Origin: Pseudomonas sp. S35 | GTDB lineage: Bacteria > Pseudomonadota > Gammaproteobacteria > Pseudomonadales > Pseudomonadaceae | DNA: 64,000 nt | Assembly: GCF_009866765.1 (NCBI RefSeq) | Contig: NZ_CP019431.1 | Coordinates: 5,022,001 to 5,086,000, forward strand | Direction: 5' to 3' | In this document: positions 19,233-33,811 of the stretch, one piece after another | Position numbering within the stretch: position 1 is the stretch's first letter | Layout: every line of letters starts with the position of its first letter | Notes under the pieces: model-generated | Database searches by the model: none | What the model was told of the DNA's origin: nothing | The model's input: only the letters and a program-made list of their open reading frames with translations | Program-made: the position numbers and the translations under genes

Positions 19233-19421
19233 TTAAAGGCTTGGTTCTTCGTCCTTCTCTTTCTTGATCCGCAGGTAGATTTCCTCGCGGTGGACCGCTA
19301 CCTCTTTCGGAGCATTAACCCCGATACGTACTTGATTGCCTTTGACGCCGAGCACGGTCACGGTGATTTCGCCATCACCGATAATCAGGCTTTCTGCGCA
19401 CCGACGAGTCAGAATCAGCAT
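19233..19421 (-). CDS. csrA: Carbon storage/secondary metabolism regulator CsrA (RsmA)
   Basis: Small RNA-binding post-transcriptional regulator of 62 aa that blocks translation at GGA motifs and is titrated by RsmX/Y/Z RNAs in Pseudomonas. The ATG at 19421 ([11 protein letters not shown]) has a strong AGGAGA site. The core [19 protein letters not shown] and the RNA-contact segment [14 protein letters not shown] are intact. Residues 8-12 (CAESL in place of the common VGETL) differ slightly from RsmA of P. aeruginosa. Order lysC-csrA-tRNA-Ser matches other pseudomonads. Confidence 0.96.
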   Translation of the reverse strand: MLILTRRCAESLIIGDGEITVTVLGVKGNQVRIGVNAPKEVAVHREEIYLRIKKEKDEEPSL

Positions 19422-19552
19422 ACCTTTCTCCTCACGCATTTCATTTCAGGAACAACAGTCTGCAAAAAAAAGGCGTTCGACCTACAACCCCAAGGTCATA
19501 GCCCTAACGGCCTAAGTATTGTCGAGCACACGCAAAAGACCATGCGCCCTAC

Positions 19553-19587
19553 AAAAAAAGGAAAGGCGCGGTATCCCGCGCCTTCCT
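19553..19587 (-). terminator. Terminator of lysC
   Basis: On the minus strand GGAAGGCGCGG pairs with CCGCGCCTTTCC around a short loop, and a run of seven T follows. Confidence 0.88.
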
Positions 19588-19596
19588 GGCATTACA

Positions 19597-20838
19597 TCAC
19601 TCGCCCTGTCGGGCCGGAGCGTCCAACTCGAACGCGGTGTGCAGCGCGCGTACCGCCAGTTCCAGGTACTTCTCTTCGATCACCACCGAGACTTTGATTT
19701 CCGAGGTGGAGATCATCTGGATGTTGATGCTTTCCTTGGCCAGCGCCCCAAACATGCGACTGGCAACGCCGGCGTGGGAACGCATGCCCACACCCACGAT
19801 CGACACCTTGGCAATCTTGGTATCGCCGACCACTTCACGGGCGCCAATTTCGCTCGCGGTGTTCTCCAGGATTTTCAATGCCGCATCGTACTCGTTGCGG
19901 TGCACGGTGAAGGTGAAATCGGTGGTGTTATCGTGCGAGACGTTCTGCACGATCATGTCGACTTCAACATTCGCATCGCTGACAGGGCCGAGAATCTTGA
20001 AAGCCACGCCCGGGGTGTCTGGCACGCCACGGATCGTCAGCTTGGCTTCATCGCGGTTAAAAGCGATGCCGGAAATGATCGGCTGTTCCATGGATTCCTC
20101 TTCATCAATAGTAATGAGGGTGCCCGGACCCTCTTTGAAGCTGTGCAATACGCGCAGCGGAACGTTGTACTTGCCGGCGAACTCCACCGCACGGATCTGC
20201 AACACCTTGGAACCGAGGCTGGCCATTTCCAGCATCTCTTCGAAGGTGATCTTGTCCAGGCGCTGGGCCACGGACACGACGCGCGGGTCTGTGGTGTAGA
20301 CACCGTCCACATCGGTGTAGATCTGGCATTCATCGGCCTTGAGAGCCGCTGCCAGGGCCACGCCGGTGGTGTCCGAACCGCCACGCCCGAGGGTGGTGAT
20401 GTTGCCGTGCTCATCCACACCTTGGAACCCAGCTACAACTACCACGCGGCCGGCCTTCAGATCAGTGCGAATTTTCTGATCGTCGATCTGCAGAATGCGC
20501 GCCTTGGTGTGCGCGCTGTCGGTGAGGATGCGCACCTGGCTGCCCGTGTAGGACACCGCCGGCACACCACGTTTGTTCAGGGCCATGGCCAGCAAGGCGA
20601 TGGTCACCTGCTCACCGGTAGACACGATCACATCCAGCTCACGCGGGAGCGGTTGCTGGTCGCCACTGATTGCCTTGGCCAGCTCGATCAGGCGATTGGT
20701 CTCGCCGCTCATGGCCGACAGCACCACCACCAGGTCATCCCCGGCATCGCGGAACTTCTTAACCTTGTCGGCCACCTGCTCGATTCTTTCGACAGAGCCG
20801 ACCGAGGTGCCTCCAAATTTCTGTACGATCAAAGCCAT
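19597..20838 (-). CDS. lysC: Aspartate kinase
   Basis: Phosphorylates aspartate, the first step to lysine, threonine and methionine. The ATG at 20838 gives [19 protein letters not shown] (413 aa). The kinase domain (about residues 1-245) has KFGGTS and [20 protein letters not shown]. Two ACT domains follow (about 265-405), typical of the feedback-regulated enzyme. An internal start for the beta subunit, as known in this family, could exist near the ACT region but was not resolved. Terminator just downstream; alaS is 96 bp upstream. Confidence 0.96.
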   Translation of the reverse strand: MALIVQKFGGTSVGSVERIEQVADKVKKFRDAGDDLVVVLSAMSGETNRLIELAKAISGDQQPLPRELDVIVSTGEQVTIALLAMALNKRGVPAVSYTGSQVRILTDSAHTKARILQIDDQKIRTDLKAGRVVVVAGFQGVDEHGNITTLGRGGSDTTGVALAAALKADECQIYTDVDGVYTTDPRVVSVAQRLDKITFEEMLEMASLGSKVLQIRAVEFAGKYNVPLRVLHSFKEGPGTLITIDEEESMEQPIISGIAFNRDEAKLTIRGVPDTPGVAFKILGPVSDANVEVDMIVQNVSHDNTTDFTFTVHRNEYDAALKILENTASEIGAREVVGDTKIAKVSIVGVGMRSHAGVASRMFGALAKESINIQMISTSEIKVSVVIEEKYLELAVRALHTAFELDAPARQGE

Positions 20839-20934
20839 TTCCAAGCCGCCTCAGCCCGTAAAGGGGCGCCTAAATATCCAATCAACCAGCACCGGACAAG
20901 CCCGCGACTAGACCACGAGCCCGTTAACGGCGCC

Positions 20935-23553
20935 TTAAATGCCTGCCTCGACAAACGGCACGGTCAGGGCCAGGGCCGCATCCAGGGCGCCAGCGTCTAC
21001 ACCACCGCCTTGCGCCATGTCCGGACGACCACCGCCCTTCCCGCCCACTGCCGCAGCGGCTTGCTTCATCAAATCACCGGCCTTGAGTTGGCCAGTCAGG
21101 TCTTTGGTTACACCGGCAACCAGAACGACCTTATCCTCATGGACACTGCCGAGCAGGATCACTGCGCGGCCGAGCTTGTTCTTCAACTGATCGACCAAGG
21201 CCAACAGCGCCTTGCCGTCCTGACCGTCCAGACGCACCGCCAGGACCTTCACATCCTTGACGTCCACTGCCGAGGCCGACAGATCGTCGCCCGCCGCGCT
21301 GGCCGCCTTGGCTTGCAACTGCTCCAGCTGTTTTTCCAGCGCACGGTTGCGCTCCAGCACGGCAGACAGCTTGTCGATCAGGTTGTCGCGGCTGCCCTTG
21401 ACCAGGCTTGCCGCTTCCTTGAGTTGTTCTTCGGCCGCATTGAGGTAGGCCAGGGCCGCAGCACCGGTCACGGCCTCGATACGCCGCACACCGGAGGCCA
21501 CACCGCCTTCGCTGATGATCTTCAGCAGGCCGATGTCGCCAGTGCGGTTGGCGTGGATACCGCCACACAGCTCCACCGAGAAGTCGCCACCCATGCTCAG
21601 GACGCGCACGTTGTCGCCGTACTTCTCGCCGAACAGCGCCATGGCGCCTTTGGCCTTGGCGGTCTCGATGTCGGTTTCTTCAGTTTCAACCGGGGTGTTC
21701 TTGCGCACTTGTGCGTTGACGATGTCTTCCAGGGCCTTGATCTGCTCCGGCTTGATCGCTTCGAAGTGGCTGAAGTCGAAACGCAGGCGCTGGCTATCCA
21801 CCAACGAACCTTTCTGCTGTACGTGCTCGCCCAGCACTTGGCGCAATGCAGCGTGCAGCAAGTGAGTAGCCGAGTGGTTCAGTGCGGTGGCATGACGTAC
21901 GTCAGCATCGACCTGGGTGTCGACCGGCGCGCCGATCGTGAGGTTGCCCAGCACCAGCACGCCGTGATGCAGGAACGCACCGCCGGTCTTGGTGGTGTCG
22001 CGCACTTCAAAACGACCCGAGGTCGAACTCAGGAAACCACAGTCACCGACCTGGCCGCCCGACTCGGCGTAGAACGGCGTCCGGTCCAGGACCACAACCG
22101 CCTCATCACCTTCATTCAGAACGTCGACCGACTTGCCATCTTTATAGAGGGCAACGATTTTGGCCGAGCCCACGGTGGCGCTGTAGCCGGTGAACTCGGT
22201 CGGCACATCAACCTTGACCAGGGTGTTGTAGTCCAGGCCAAAAGAGCTGGCCGAACGCGCACGCACGCGCTGGGCTTCCATCTCACGCTCAAAACCGGCC
22301 TCATCGATGGTCAGCTCGCGCTCACGGGCGATGTCGGCAGTCAGGTCCATCGGGAAGCCATAGGTGTCGTACAGCTTGAACACCACATCGCCCGGTACCA
22401 CGGTGCCTTTGAGCTCAGCCAGGTCCTGTTCCAGAATCTTGAGGCCGTGTTCCAGGGTCTTGGAGAACTGCTCCTCTTCGGCCTTGAGCACGCGCTCGAT
22501 GTTGCCCTGCTGCTGCTTGAGCTCCGGGAACGCTTCGCCCATCTCGGCGACCAGCGCGGCGACGATCTTGTAGAAGAAGCTGCCGGTGGCGCCCAGCTTG
22601 TTACCGTGACGGCAGGCGCGACGGATGATACGGCGCAGCACATAGCCACGGCCTTCGTTGGACGGCAACACACCGTCGGCGATCAGGAAGCCGCAGGAAC
22701 GGATGTGGTCCGACACTACCTTGAGCGAAGACTGGCTTTCATTGGCGCAACCAATGGCCGCCGCCGAGGCGCTCAGCAGGTTGGTGAACAGGTCGATTTC
22801 ATAGTTGGAGTGAACGTGCTGCATCACCGCACTGATCCGCTCCAGGCCCATACCGGTGTCGACCGACGGTGCTGGCAGCGGATGCAACACGCCATCGGCG
22901 GTGCGGTTGAACTGCATGAATACGTTGTTCCAGATCTCGATGTAACGGTCGCCGTCTTCTTCCGGCGAGCCCGGCGGGCCACCCCAGATATCGGCGCCGT
23001 GGTCGTAGAAGATCTCGGTGCAAGGGCCGCACGGGCCAGTGTCGCCCATGGTCCAGAAGTTATCGGAAGCATACGGCGCGCCTTTGTTGTCGCCGATGCG
23101 GATCATGCGTTCTTCAGGCACGCCGATTTGTTGGGTCCAGATGTCATACGCTTCGTCGTCCGTCGCGTAGACGGTAACCCAGAGTTTTTCCTTGGGCAGC
23201 TTCAGCACGCCGGTCAGGAAGGTCCAGGCGAAGGTAATCGCGTCTTTCTTGAAATAGTCACCGAAGCTGAAGTTACCCAGCATTTCGAAGAAGGTGTGGT
23301 GGCGGGCGGTGTAGCCGACGTTTTCCAGGTCGCTGTTCTTGCCGCCGGCGCGGACGCACTTCTGGCTGCTGGTGGCGCGGGTGTAAGCGCGCTTTTCCTG
23401 GCCCAGGAAGCAGTCCTTGAACTGGTTCATCCCCGCGTTGGTGAACAGCAGGGTGGGGTCATTGCCTGGGATCAAGGAGCTGGAGGCGACACGGGTGTGA
23501 CCTTGCTCTTCGAAGAAGCGAAGGAAGGCTTCACGGATTTCTGCGCTTTTCAT
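20935..23553 (-). CDS. alaS: Alanyl-tRNA synthetase
   Basis: Charges tRNA-Ala. I chose ATG at 23553 ([20 protein letters not shown], 872 aa); a longer frame upstream lacks conserved sequence. Class II motif 1/2 are in the N-terminal catalytic core ([32 protein letters not shown]). The editing domain has the zinc/active-site pairs [12 protein letters not shown] (HxxxH) and [13 protein letters not shown] (CxxxH). The C-terminal part (about 700-872) is the C-Ala domain with coiled coil. All key motifs look intact. Confidence 0.97.
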   Translation of the reverse strand: MKSAEIREAFLRFFEEQGHTRVASSSLIPGNDPTLLFTNAGMNQFKDCFLGQEKRAYTRATSSQKCVRAGGKNSDLENVGYTARHHTFFEMLGNFSFGDYFKKDAITFAWTFLTGVLKLPKEKLWVTVYATDDEAYDIWTQQIGVPEERMIRIGDNKGAPYASDNFWTMGDTGPCGPCTEIFYDHGADIWGGPPGSPEEDGDRYIEIWNNVFMQFNRTADGVLHPLPAPSVDTGMGLERISAVMQHVHSNYEIDLFTNLLSASAAAIGCANESQSSLKVVSDHIRSCGFLIADGVLPSNEGRGYVLRRIIRRACRHGNKLGATGSFFYKIVAALVAEMGEAFPELKQQQGNIERVLKAEEEQFSKTLEHGLKILEQDLAELKGTVVPGDVVFKLYDTYGFPMDLTADIARERELTIDEAGFEREMEAQRVRARSASSFGLDYNTLVKVDVPTEFTGYSATVGSAKIVALYKDGKSVDVLNEGDEAVVVLDRTPFYAESGGQVGDCGFLSSTSGRFEVRDTTKTGGAFLHHGVLVLGNLTIGAPVDTQVDADVRHATALNHSATHLLHAALRQVLGEHVQQKGSLVDSQRLRFDFSHFEAIKPEQIKALEDIVNAQVRKNTPVETEETDIETAKAKGAMALFGEKYGDNVRVLSMGGDFSVELCGGIHANRTGDIGLLKIISEGGVASGVRRIEAVTGAAALAYLNAAEEQLKEAASLVKGSRDNLIDKLSAVLERNRALEKQLEQLQAKAASAAGDDLSASAVDVKDVKVLAVRLDGQDGKALLALVDQLKNKLGRAVILLGSVHEDKVVLVAGVTKDLTGQLKAGDLMKQAAAAVGGKGGGRPDMAQGGGVDAGALDAALALTVPFVEAGI

Positions 23554-23699
23554 TAGGTTCTTCCACGGAGGCTGCGGCCAAAGGCCAGTGCGCAACATCA
23601 TCAGACGGAGCGACGGCAAAAGGCCGCATTATATCGGCCCTTTGCCGGTGGTACAGCGTGTTTATGCGATAGAGAGGCTCAATTAGACGGTCTGCACGA

Positions 23700-24704
23700 T
23701 CATTTGCGCGAAAATTCGACGAATGCCGCAAGCACCTGCTCGATCTGCGCCCGGCTGACATCCAAATGAGTGACCATGCGCAGGCGTGGCGCGGCGCTCA
23801 ACTTGATCCCGCGCTCGGCGGCAAACGCCTTCAGGGCCTGGGCCTGGTCACCTATGTGCACGTAGACCATGTTGGTCTGTACCGGCTCCACCGTATAGCC
23901 GGCCTTGCGCAGTTCATCACCGAGCCACCGGGCATTGGCGTGGTCGTCGGCCAGGCGCTGCACCTGATGATCCAGAGCATACAACCCCGCCGCCGCCAGG
24001 GAGCCGGCCTGGCGCATGCCGCCGCCGACCATCTTGCGCAGGCGCCGGGCCTTGGCGATCAACGCCGTGGAACCGCACAACACCGAGCCGATGGGTGCAC
24101 CGAGGCCCTTGGACAGGCACACCGACACCGAATCAAAATGCTGGGCGATCTCCCGCGCATCCACCCCCAGCTTGACCGCTGCGTTGTAGATTCGCGCACC
24201 GTCCAAATGCAGCGCCAAGCCATGTTCACGGGTAAACGCCCGCGCCTGGGCCAGGTATTCCAGGGGCAGCACTTTGCCCTGCATGGTGTTTTCCAGCGCG
24301 AGCAAGCGGGTGCGGGCGAAGTGGAAATCGTCTGGCTTGATTGCCTCCAGTACGTGGTTCAAATCCAGGGAGCCATCTGCCTGCACCTCCAGCGGTTGCG
24401 GCTGGATCGAACCCAGCACGGCCGCGCCACCGCCTTCGTATTTGTAGGTGTGGGCCTGCTGGCCAACGATGTATTCCTCGCCGCGCTCACAGTGAGCCAT
24501 CAACGCCAGCAGGTTGCTCATGGTGCCGGTCGGCACGAACAACGCCGCCTCGAACCCCAGGCGCCTGGCCACTTCGGCTTCCAAGTGGTTGACGCTGGGG
24601 TCTTCGCCATACACGTCGTCGCCGCTGACGGCGGACGCCATCGCGTCAAGCATGCCGGGGGTGGGTTGGGTCACGGTGTCGCTGCGCAGGTCGATCACAG
24701 ACAT
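23700..24704 (-). CDS. ltaE: Low-specificity L-threonine aldolase
   Basis: PLP enzyme cleaving L-threonine/allo-threonine to glycine and acetaldehyde. ATG at 24704 gives [19 protein letters not shown] (334 aa); an upstream extension lacks family sequence. Motifs include [14 protein letters not shown], the PLP Lys in [17 protein letters not shown], and [12 protein letters not shown]. The position before alaS on the same strand corresponds to the gene between aruE and alaS in P. aeruginosa. Promoter not identified. Confidence 0.9.
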   Translation of the reverse strand: MSVIDLRSDTVTQPTPGMLDAMASAVSGDDVYGEDPSVNHLEAEVARRLGFEAALFVPTGTMSNLLALMAHCERGEEYIVGQQAHTYKYEGGGAAVLGSIQPQPLEVQADGSLDLNHVLEAIKPDDFHFARTRLLALENTMQGKVLPLEYLAQARAFTREHGLALHLDGARIYNAAVKLGVDAREIAQHFDSVSVCLSKGLGAPIGSVLCGSTALIAKARRLRKMVGGGMRQAGSLAAAGLYALDHQVQRLADDHANARWLGDELRKAGYTVEPVQTNMVYVHIGDQAQALKAFAAERGIKLSAAPRLRMVTHLDVSRAQIEQVLAAFVEFSRK

Positions 24705-24897
24705 GAAGCAAGCCTCTGAGGGTTTGATAAGTTCCTTTTGAAGGTGATTACTGCGGGCAACGCCACGGAATATCAAGCCCCGTGCGCATTCAATCGAATA
24801 CCAACCAAACAAACCGATATAGCCTATCGATACGATGGTGGTGCAGTTTTCGAAAAACCATGTTAAAAACTCTCCGCCGCCAGGGTTCTGGTGGCAA

Positions 24898-25061
24898 CGT
24901 TCTCAGGGCGGGGTGTAATTCCCCACCGGCGGTAATTACACGCAATGTGTATAGCCCGCGAGCGCTTGGCGCCTCGAACTGCTCACGCAGGACGGCGACA
25001 AGGTCAGCAGACCCGGTGTGATCCCGGGGCCGACGGTCATAGTCCGGATGAAGAGAGAACG
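24898..25061 (+). ncRNA. FMN riboswitch (RFN element)
   Basis: The conserved core is plain: TCTCAGGGCGGGGTG at the 5' side, CCCCACCGGCGGTAAT, then GGTCAGCAGACCCGGTG and GCCGACGGTCATAGTCCGGATG, closing with GAGAACG that pairs with CGTTCTC (P1: 24898-24904 with 25055-25061). It is upstream of a lumazine synthase paralogue, so flavin mononucleotide should repress it. Confidence 0.95.
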
Positions 25062-25131
25062 GGATTGGCACCTAAGGGCCGCGCGCCTGTTGACGCATGC
25101 GTACCCTTAAATCCCATTCGATTCATAACGC

Positions 25132-25154
25132 CCTGTTTTTTTCTTAAACAGGAG
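25132..25154 (+). promoter_or_regulatory. Hairpin overlapping the ribH2 ribosome binding site
   Basis: CCTGTTT (25132-25138) can pair with AAACAGG (25146-25152). The last three bases are part of the Shine-Dalgarno AGGAG (25150-25154), 7 nt before the ATG. It is a likely sequestering stem for the expression platform of the FMN riboswitch. Confidence 0.55.
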
Positions 25155-25161
25155 TCAGAAC

Positions 25162-25671
25162 ATGCAACCCACCGCAATCGACAGCAAAAGCAAAAACCAT
25201 CACGGCGAGCGCGTCGCGTTTATCCAGGCCTGCTGGCACAAGGATATTGTCGACCAATCCCGTAAAGGCTTCCTCGCCGAAATGATCGCCCAGGGCTACC
25301 AGGAATCGGATATCGATTTCTTCGAAGTCGGCGGCGCCTTTGAAATGCCCCTGCACGCCAAGCTGCTGGCCAAGACCGGCCGTTACGCCGGTATCGTTGC
25401 CGCCGCGCTGGTGGTGGACGGTGGGATCTACCGTCACGAATTCGTCGCCCAGTCGGTGGTCAGCGGCCTGATGCAGGTGCAGTTGGAGACTGAAGTGCCG
25501 GTGTTTTCGGTGTCGCTGACGCCGCACCACTTCCACGCGGGCAGCGAGCATCACGCGTTCTTCCACGATCACTTTGTGCACAAGGGCCAGGAAGCCGCCA
25601 AGACTTGCGCTGATACCCTGCACAAGGTGCGGGCGATCCGTCGCAGCGAGCCACGTGCTGTAGCGGTCTAA
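25162..25671 (+). CDS. ribH2: 6,7-dimethyl-8-ribityllumazine synthase, type II (second copy)
   Basis: Condenses the ribulose-derived 3,4-dihydroxybutanone phosphate with the aminouracil to form the riboflavin precursor. The 169-aa product shows VAFIQACWHKDIVDQSRKGF, the substrate-binding FFEVGGAFEMPLHAKLLA, and AALVVDGGIYRHEFVAQSVV with GGIYRHEF in the phosphate/catalytic loop. The sequence resembles the Brucella-like type II enzyme rather than the icosahedral RibH of the main rib operon, which is not in this window. ATG at 25162 follows AGGAG. Controlled by the FMN riboswitch. The symbol is by analogy. Confidence 0.88.
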   Translation: MQPTAIDSKSKNHHGERVAFIQACWHKDIVDQSRKGFLAEMIAQGYQESDIDFFEVGGAFEMPLHAKLLAKTGRYAGIVAAALVVDGGIYRHEFVAQSVVSGLMQVQLETEVPVFSVSLTPHHFHAGSEHHAFFHDHFVHKGQEAAKTCADTLHKVRAIRRSEPRAVAV

Positions 25672-25688
25672 GCAACACCGCCAAACAA

Positions 25689-25720
25689 AATGTGGGAGGG
25701 GGCTTGCCCCCTCCCACATT
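25689..25720. repeat. REP element between ribH2 and astE
   Basis: Perfect palindrome AATGTGGGAGGGGG-CTTG-CCCCCTCCCACATT in a convergent intergenic gap. It may also act as a bidirectional stop or mRNA 3' stabiliser. Confidence 0.88.
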
Positions 25721-25743
25721 TGGATCCCGGTAAGCCTTGGGAT

Positions 25744-26748
25744 TCAGGCCAGGCCAGCATCCGTGGTCGGCACAATCAATATCCCTGCCCGCAAGCCATT
25801 CTTCACCTTCGGGTTGGGGAAGATGATGCGTGCGCCCTCCTCCTCGATCACCCAGCGTGTCTTGGCAACGTCTTCGGCCAGCAGATAACCCTTTTCCAAT
25901 TCCGAAAAGTTTTCCACGTCTGCCGGCAGGTGCAGCAGGAACGCATCGCTGTGCTTGATGACTTCCCGCGCCACGGCGAACAGTTTCAACCCGTCCAGGT
26001 TGTCGGTATCAGGCTCGGTGCCTTCGATGATCTGCGTCAGACGCAGCTCCAGGCGCGAGACATCCACCCCTTGGTTCTGCCCGAATGGCCGCGCCTTGCC
26101 CAACTCCAGGGTGAAGGCCTCGGCGCCCAGTTGCTCGTAGGTAAACGCCGAGAAGGTGATTGAGGTTTTGTTCTGCAACAGCACGGCTTCCATACCCGCT
26201 GCGCGCAGGCGCGCGAGCTCGTGGCGCGAATGCTGGCGCCCCTCGTTCCACGGGTACAGGGCGAACTGTTCGATCTTCGAGCCCCGGATAGCCGTGTGCA
26301 AATCGTAATGCAGGCGCGAACGGCCAGGCTGGCTGAAGAAGCTGCGGGCCAACTGTTCAAGCTCGGCGGCGCGCATGGCTTCAGGGCCGATGTTTTGTTC
26401 GTGACGGCCGTTGAACAGCCGGTTGACGTCCAGTTCGAGGTAGCGCTCGCCGCGCCGCATGGCCTCGGGGTTGCCGAACAGGAACAGAATACGGTTGCGG
26501 GGCTTGATCTCCCCACGGGCAATGCCATGCAACAAGCGGTCGAGCAACTCGATCGGCGCGGTTTCGTTGCCATGAATGCCGGACGACAGCAGCAGGTCGC
26601 TGCCGTTGTCCCGGGCCTGCGGCGGGCGCACTTCCAGCGCACCCTCGCTGAGCCAACGCATCTGCACGCCGTCGACAGTCGATTGAATTTTTTGCGCCGG
26701 TTCACGACCGGCGAGGGTCAGTTCAAGCAATTTGCCGAGGGCGAGCAT
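25744..26748 (-). CDS. astE: Succinylglutamate desuccinylase
   Basis: Last step of arginine succinyltransferase catabolism: hydrolyses N-succinylglutamate to glutamate and succinate. The 334-aa product belongs to the zinc carboxypeptidase-like AstE/AspA family. Metal-binding residues sit in [13 protein letters not shown] (His, Glu) and YDLHTAIRG (His), and the catalytic Glu is in [14 protein letters not shown]. It is the distal gene of aruCFG-astD-astB-small protein-astE; the next gene upstream ends 12 bp before this start. Confidence 0.95.
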   Translation of the reverse strand: MLALGKLLELTLAGREPAQKIQSTVDGVQMRWLSEGALEVRPPQARDNGSDLLLSSGIHGNETAPIELLDRLLHGIARGEIKPRNRILFLFGNPEAMRRGERYLELDVNRLFNGRHEQNIGPEAMRAAELEQLARSFFSQPGRSRLHYDLHTAIRGSKIEQFALYPWNEGRQHSRHELARLRAAGMEAVLLQNKTSITFSAFTYEQLGAEAFTLELGKARPFGQNQGVDVSRLELRLTQIIEGTEPDTDNLDGLKLFAVAREVIKHSDAFLLHLPADVENFSELEKGYLLAEDVAKTRWVIEEEGARIIFPNPKVKNGLRAGILIVPTTDAGLA

Positions 26749-26759
26749 ATGTAGCTTCC

Positions 26760-27050
26760 TTAGTGGTTGCAGCCTGGGCCGTGGACGTGGTCGTCGTCAT
26801 CACCTTCAACGTCGGCCGGTTCCATTTCCAGTTGCAGGCTCATCAGGTTGGTGGCCAATGGGCGCATCAGCAGGTTGGCGTATTCGGCGTCGCCTTCTTC
26901 AACGTCCACGCCGATCAGCAACTGGCCACGGCCGTCGTGCTGGATCCAGATTTCCTTGCCCTGCCACACGACGGCAACGCGGGTGCAGGAGGTTTCCAGC
27001 TGGGTGCCGTCAGTGTCTTCAAGGATCAGCTTCAGGGTGTCGGTGGTCAT
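26760..27050 (-). CDS. Small conserved acidic protein in the arginine operon
   Basis: 96 aa, found at this place between astB and astE in other pseudomonads, sometimes labelled topoisomerase II without support. It is rich in beta-strand-like segments ([40 protein letters not shown]). It ends in a His/Asp/Cys cluster ([15 protein letters not shown]) that could bind a metal. The role is unknown; its place suggests an auxiliary role for the zinc-dependent AstE next door, which is inference only. Confidence 0.82.
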   Translation of the reverse strand: MTTDTLKLILEDTDGTQLETSCTRVAVVWQGKEIWIQHDGRGQLLIGVDVEEGDAEYANLLMRPLATNLMSLQLEMEPADVEGDDDDHVHGPGCNH

Positions 27051-27088
27051 AAATAGTTCTCAGCCGTAGGGTGTAAATTGAGGTGGCG

Positions 27089-28435
27089 TTAATTGATCTG
27101 GAAAGGATAAACCGCGCCCAGTTTAAGGATTTGCGTCAGTTCATCCAGTGCCGTCCGGCACTCAAGCAGCAATTGCGGGTCAGCCAGATCGCTTTCGCGC
27201 AGGCTGTCGCGGTAGTGCTTGTCGACCCATTGGGTCAGGGTGTCGTACAACGGCGCGGTCATGATAACCCCTGGGTTCACCGCCGCCAGTTCCGTTTCGT
27301 TCAAGGCCACGCGCAAACGCAGGCACGCTGGGCCGCCGCCGTTCTGCATGCTTTGCTTGAGGTCGAACACCTTTACTTCGCGGATCAACCCACCAGAAGC
27401 GATCAGGCCTTGCAGGTAGTTCCAGACGCGTTCATTGGCGCGGCACTCTTGCGGCACGATCAGCAGCATCGAGCCATCGGCGCGGCTCAGCAACTGGCTG
27501 TTGAACAGGTAGGAACGCACCGCGTCCTCGACGCTGACCAGCGCGCGCGGCACGCACACCGACTGGAAGTTGCCGCCCAGCTTACCCAACTTGCCCTGCA
27601 GTTCGGCAAGCATCTGCTCGGTATTGAGGAACGCGTCCTCGTGATAGAACAGCACTTCGCCGTTACCCACTGCGATCACGTCGTTGTGGAACACGCCGGC
27701 GTCGATCACTGCCGGGTTCTGCTGGGCGTAGACCACACCGTCGTCCTTCAGGCCATGCAGGCGCGCAACGGCCTGGGAGGCTTCGAGGGTCTGGCGTGCC
27801 GGGTATTTCTGCGGAGCCGGATAACGAGGATCGAATGCGCTGCGGCCGAACACAAAAAACTCCACGCCCGCTTCGCCATATTCCCGGCAGAAACGCGTGT
27901 GGTTGGCCGCGCCTTCGTCGCCGAACTGCGCCACCGCCGGCAACGCGGCGTGGTGGGCAAAGTGCTTGCCATCGGCAAACATCGCCCCCAGCACGCGGCT
28001 GGTGGTGGGGTGTTCGATGCTGCGGTGGTATTTGCAGTTGAGGTTGGCGGCGGTGAAATGCACGCGGCCATCCGACGTGTCGGCGCTCGGGCTGACGGTG
28101 GCGGCGTTGGCCACCCACATGCTCGACGCCGAGCAGCTTGCCACCAGCAAAGGCATCGCATGCTTGGCCGCCTGCTGGATCACCTGGGCATCCGTGCCGC
28201 TGAAACCGAGGCTGCGCAGGGCTGCCACATCAGGGCGCTCCTGGGGCGCCAGCACACCTTGCACAAAGCCCATGTCCATCAGGGCTTTCATTTTTTGCAG
28301 GCCCTGCAACGCGGCTTCCTTGGGGTTGGAATGCTGCTGGCTGTTGCTCTGGGACGCGACGTTGCCAAAGGACAAACCGCCGTAGTTATGGGTCGGCCCC
28401 ACTAGACCGTCAAAATTGACTTCATAGGATTTCAT
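27089..28435 (-). CDS. astB: N-succinylarginine dihydrolase
   Basis: Converts N-succinylarginine to N-succinylornithine, CO2 and ammonia. ATG at 28435 gives [19 protein letters not shown] (448 aa), the expected family start. It is of the amidinotransferase/pentein fold. Visible landmarks are [37 protein letters not shown] (catalytic His) and the C-terminal [14 protein letters not shown] holding the catalytic Cys. It is preceded by a REP doublet that separates it from astD. Confidence 0.96.
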   Translation of the reverse strand: MKSYEVNFDGLVGPTHNYGGLSFGNVASQSNSQQHSNPKEAALQGLQKMKALMDMGFVQGVLAPQERPDVAALRSLGFSGTDAQVIQQAAKHAMPLLVASCSASSMWVANAATVSPSADTSDGRVHFTAANLNCKYHRSIEHPTTSRVLGAMFADGKHFAHHAALPAVAQFGDEGAANHTRFCREYGEAGVEFFVFGRSAFDPRYPAPQKYPARQTLEASQAVARLHGLKDDGVVYAQQNPAVIDAGVFHNDVIAVGNGEVLFYHEDAFLNTEQMLAELQGKLGKLGGNFQSVCVPRALVSVEDAVRSYLFNSQLLSRADGSMLLIVPQECRANERVWNYLQGLIASGGLIREVKVFDLKQSMQNGGGPACLRLRVALNETELAAVNPGVIMTAPLYDTLTQWVDKHYRDSLRESDLADPQLLLECRTALDELTQILKLGAVYPFQIN

Positions 28436-28500
28436 CGGCGAGGCTCCACGAACATCTGTTTTTATAGGCATCACAATTCTTCAACACACCACAAATCCAG

Positions 28501-28589
28501 TGTGGGAGGAGGCTTGCCTCCGATAGCGGGCTGTCCGTTGATAAATCAGAGACTGACACACCGCCATCGGGGGCAAGCCCCTCCCACAT

Positions 28590-28590
<1 letters not shown>
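28501..28590. repeat. REP doublet between astD and astB
   Basis: Two REP units in opposite orientation, GTGGGAGGAGGCTTGCCTCC at the left and GGGGGCAAGCCCCTCCCAC at the right, separated by about 45 nt. It lies within the operon. The right unit touches the astD stop codon. Such elements can uncouple expression of operon halves. Confidence 0.85.
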
Positions 28591-31081
<2,491 letters not shown>

Positions 31082-31132
31082 GCTATCTCCTCGAACGGGC
31101 CGCTGTTGTCAGCCACCCGCGAAACTCTCTTT

Positions 31133-32152
31133 TTAAACCGCTACCAGGCGCACACTCGCGCCTTCGCCAACACCCAGGGCTTCGGCCGCTGCGAGGTCCA
31201 ACGTCACCGGTTTACCCGGCGCGTAGTCCAGTTCCAGCATCACCGCGCGGTAATCCTGCAACTGCGCGTTGCTCACCAGGTACTGGCGGCCGACGCCCTT
31301 GACCATCTCGCCGATCTTCACCGGCACCACGCGGCTCTGGGCGATGGAGCGAATGCCCGAGACCCGTGCGTGCAGCGTCGGGCCACCGTCGAAGATATCG
31401 ATGTAATGGTCGGTCTCGAAGCCTTCGCGCATCAGGATGTCGAAGGTGATCTGCGCACGCGGGTGCACTTGGCCCATTGCCTCTTGAGCTTCGTCCGGCA
31501 ACAGCGGCACGTAGATCGGGTAATGGGGCATCAGCTCGGCGAGAAAGGTGCGGCTTTTAAGCCCGCACAGGCGCTCGGCGGCGGCGTAGTTGAGGTCGAA
31601 GAAGTTGCGACCGATGGCGTCCCAGAACGGTGAATCACCGTTCTCGTCGCTGTAGCCGACAATTTCGGTCACCACCGAGTCGGCAAAGCGCTCGGGGTGG
31701 CTGGCGACAAACAGCAGGCGGCCACGGGAATTGAGTTCCGACCACGGCGAACCGACCAGCTCAGGCACTACGTAGAAGCTGGTGAGCAGGCTGTTGCCGG
31801 TGAGGTCGTGGCACTGGGAAAGCACGTGGATCTTGTTGTGGATCTTCAGCTCGCGAGAGGCGTGCACAAAGGTCTCGTTACGAAAACTGTAGAAGGGTTC
31901 CGAGTAGCCGGCCGATGCAACGATGGCCGAGCAGCCGGCGAGCTTGCCGGTCTCGGTGTCTTCGAGCACGAAGAAATAGCTTTCTTCACCGTTGAAACTC
32001 ACCTCGGCCGCGAAGGAGGCTTCGCTGGCGGCGATCTTGTCGCTCAGGCGTTCCACATCATCCGGCAAGGAGGTGACACCAATCGGACTGTCCGCAGCCA
32101 GACGCTGTACCTCGCCCAGATCAGCCATTTGCGCGGGGCGCATCACCAGCAT
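31133..32152 (-). CDS. aruF: Arginine/ornithine N-succinyltransferase alpha subunit
   Basis: Partner of AruG, 339 aa, beginning MLVMRPAQMADLGEVQRLAA. It has the paralogous AstA-family motifs GDSPFWDAIGRNFFDLNYAAAE and YIDIFDGGPTLHARVSGI. The alpha/beta pair is the pseudomonad arrangement, in contrast to the single astA of enterics. A REP element and 135 bp separate it from aruC. Confidence 0.95.
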   Translation of the reverse strand: MLVMRPAQMADLGEVQRLAADSPIGVTSLPDDVERLSDKIAASEASFAAEVSFNGEESYFFVLEDTETGKLAGCSAIVASAGYSEPFYSFRNETFVHASRELKIHNKIHVLSQCHDLTGNSLLTSFYVVPELVGSPWSELNSRGRLLFVASHPERFADSVVTEIVGYSDENGDSPFWDAIGRNFFDLNYAAAERLCGLKSRTFLAELMPHYPIYVPLLPDEAQEAMGQVHPRAQITFDILMREGFETDHYIDIFDGGPTLHARVSGIRSIAQSRVVPVKIGEMVKGVGRQYLVSNAQLQDYRAVMLELDYAPGKPVTLDLAAAEALGVGEGASVRLVAV

Positions 32153-32239
32153 GGTGTCACTCCTTAACTCTAGAACTCATAGGAAAAAATTACCGGACAG
32201 GCCTGGAAACAACACCTATCCCCTTGTAGAGCAAATTCC

Positions 32240-32270
32240 AATGTGGGAGGGGCTTGCCCCCTCCCACATT
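32240..32270. repeat. REP element between aruC and aruF
   Basis: ATGTGGGAGGGG and CCCCCTCCCACAT around CTTG; same family as 25689. Confidence 0.85.
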
Positions 32271-32287
32271 TGATCCCGGCGGGCCAA

Positions 32288-33653
<1,366 letters not shown>

Positions 33654-33811
33654 AATAGCGTCGCAATGGCGCAGTTTAAACCGTGTGCCGGCTCCATGGG
33701 CAGGTGATGTTCGCGAATCCGCAGAAGCACACCGCACCAACTATCTACCGCCGTCGATCGCGTGCCGACTGGTCTGCTGAAAAGACACTCACACTGTCAA
33801 GGATCGATCCC

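Noticed and set aside
19519..23556. A very long open frame (about 1345 codons) on the plus strand
   Set aside because: It is antisense to lysC and alaS, has no ribosome site or recognisable domains and is explained by the third-position bias of these high-GC genes.
33683..33811. Earlier starts for the LRR protein
   Set aside because: They lack a ribosome site, whereas AAGGA stands 8 nt before the ATG at 33812; the extra residues also cover the region needed for the divergent promoters.
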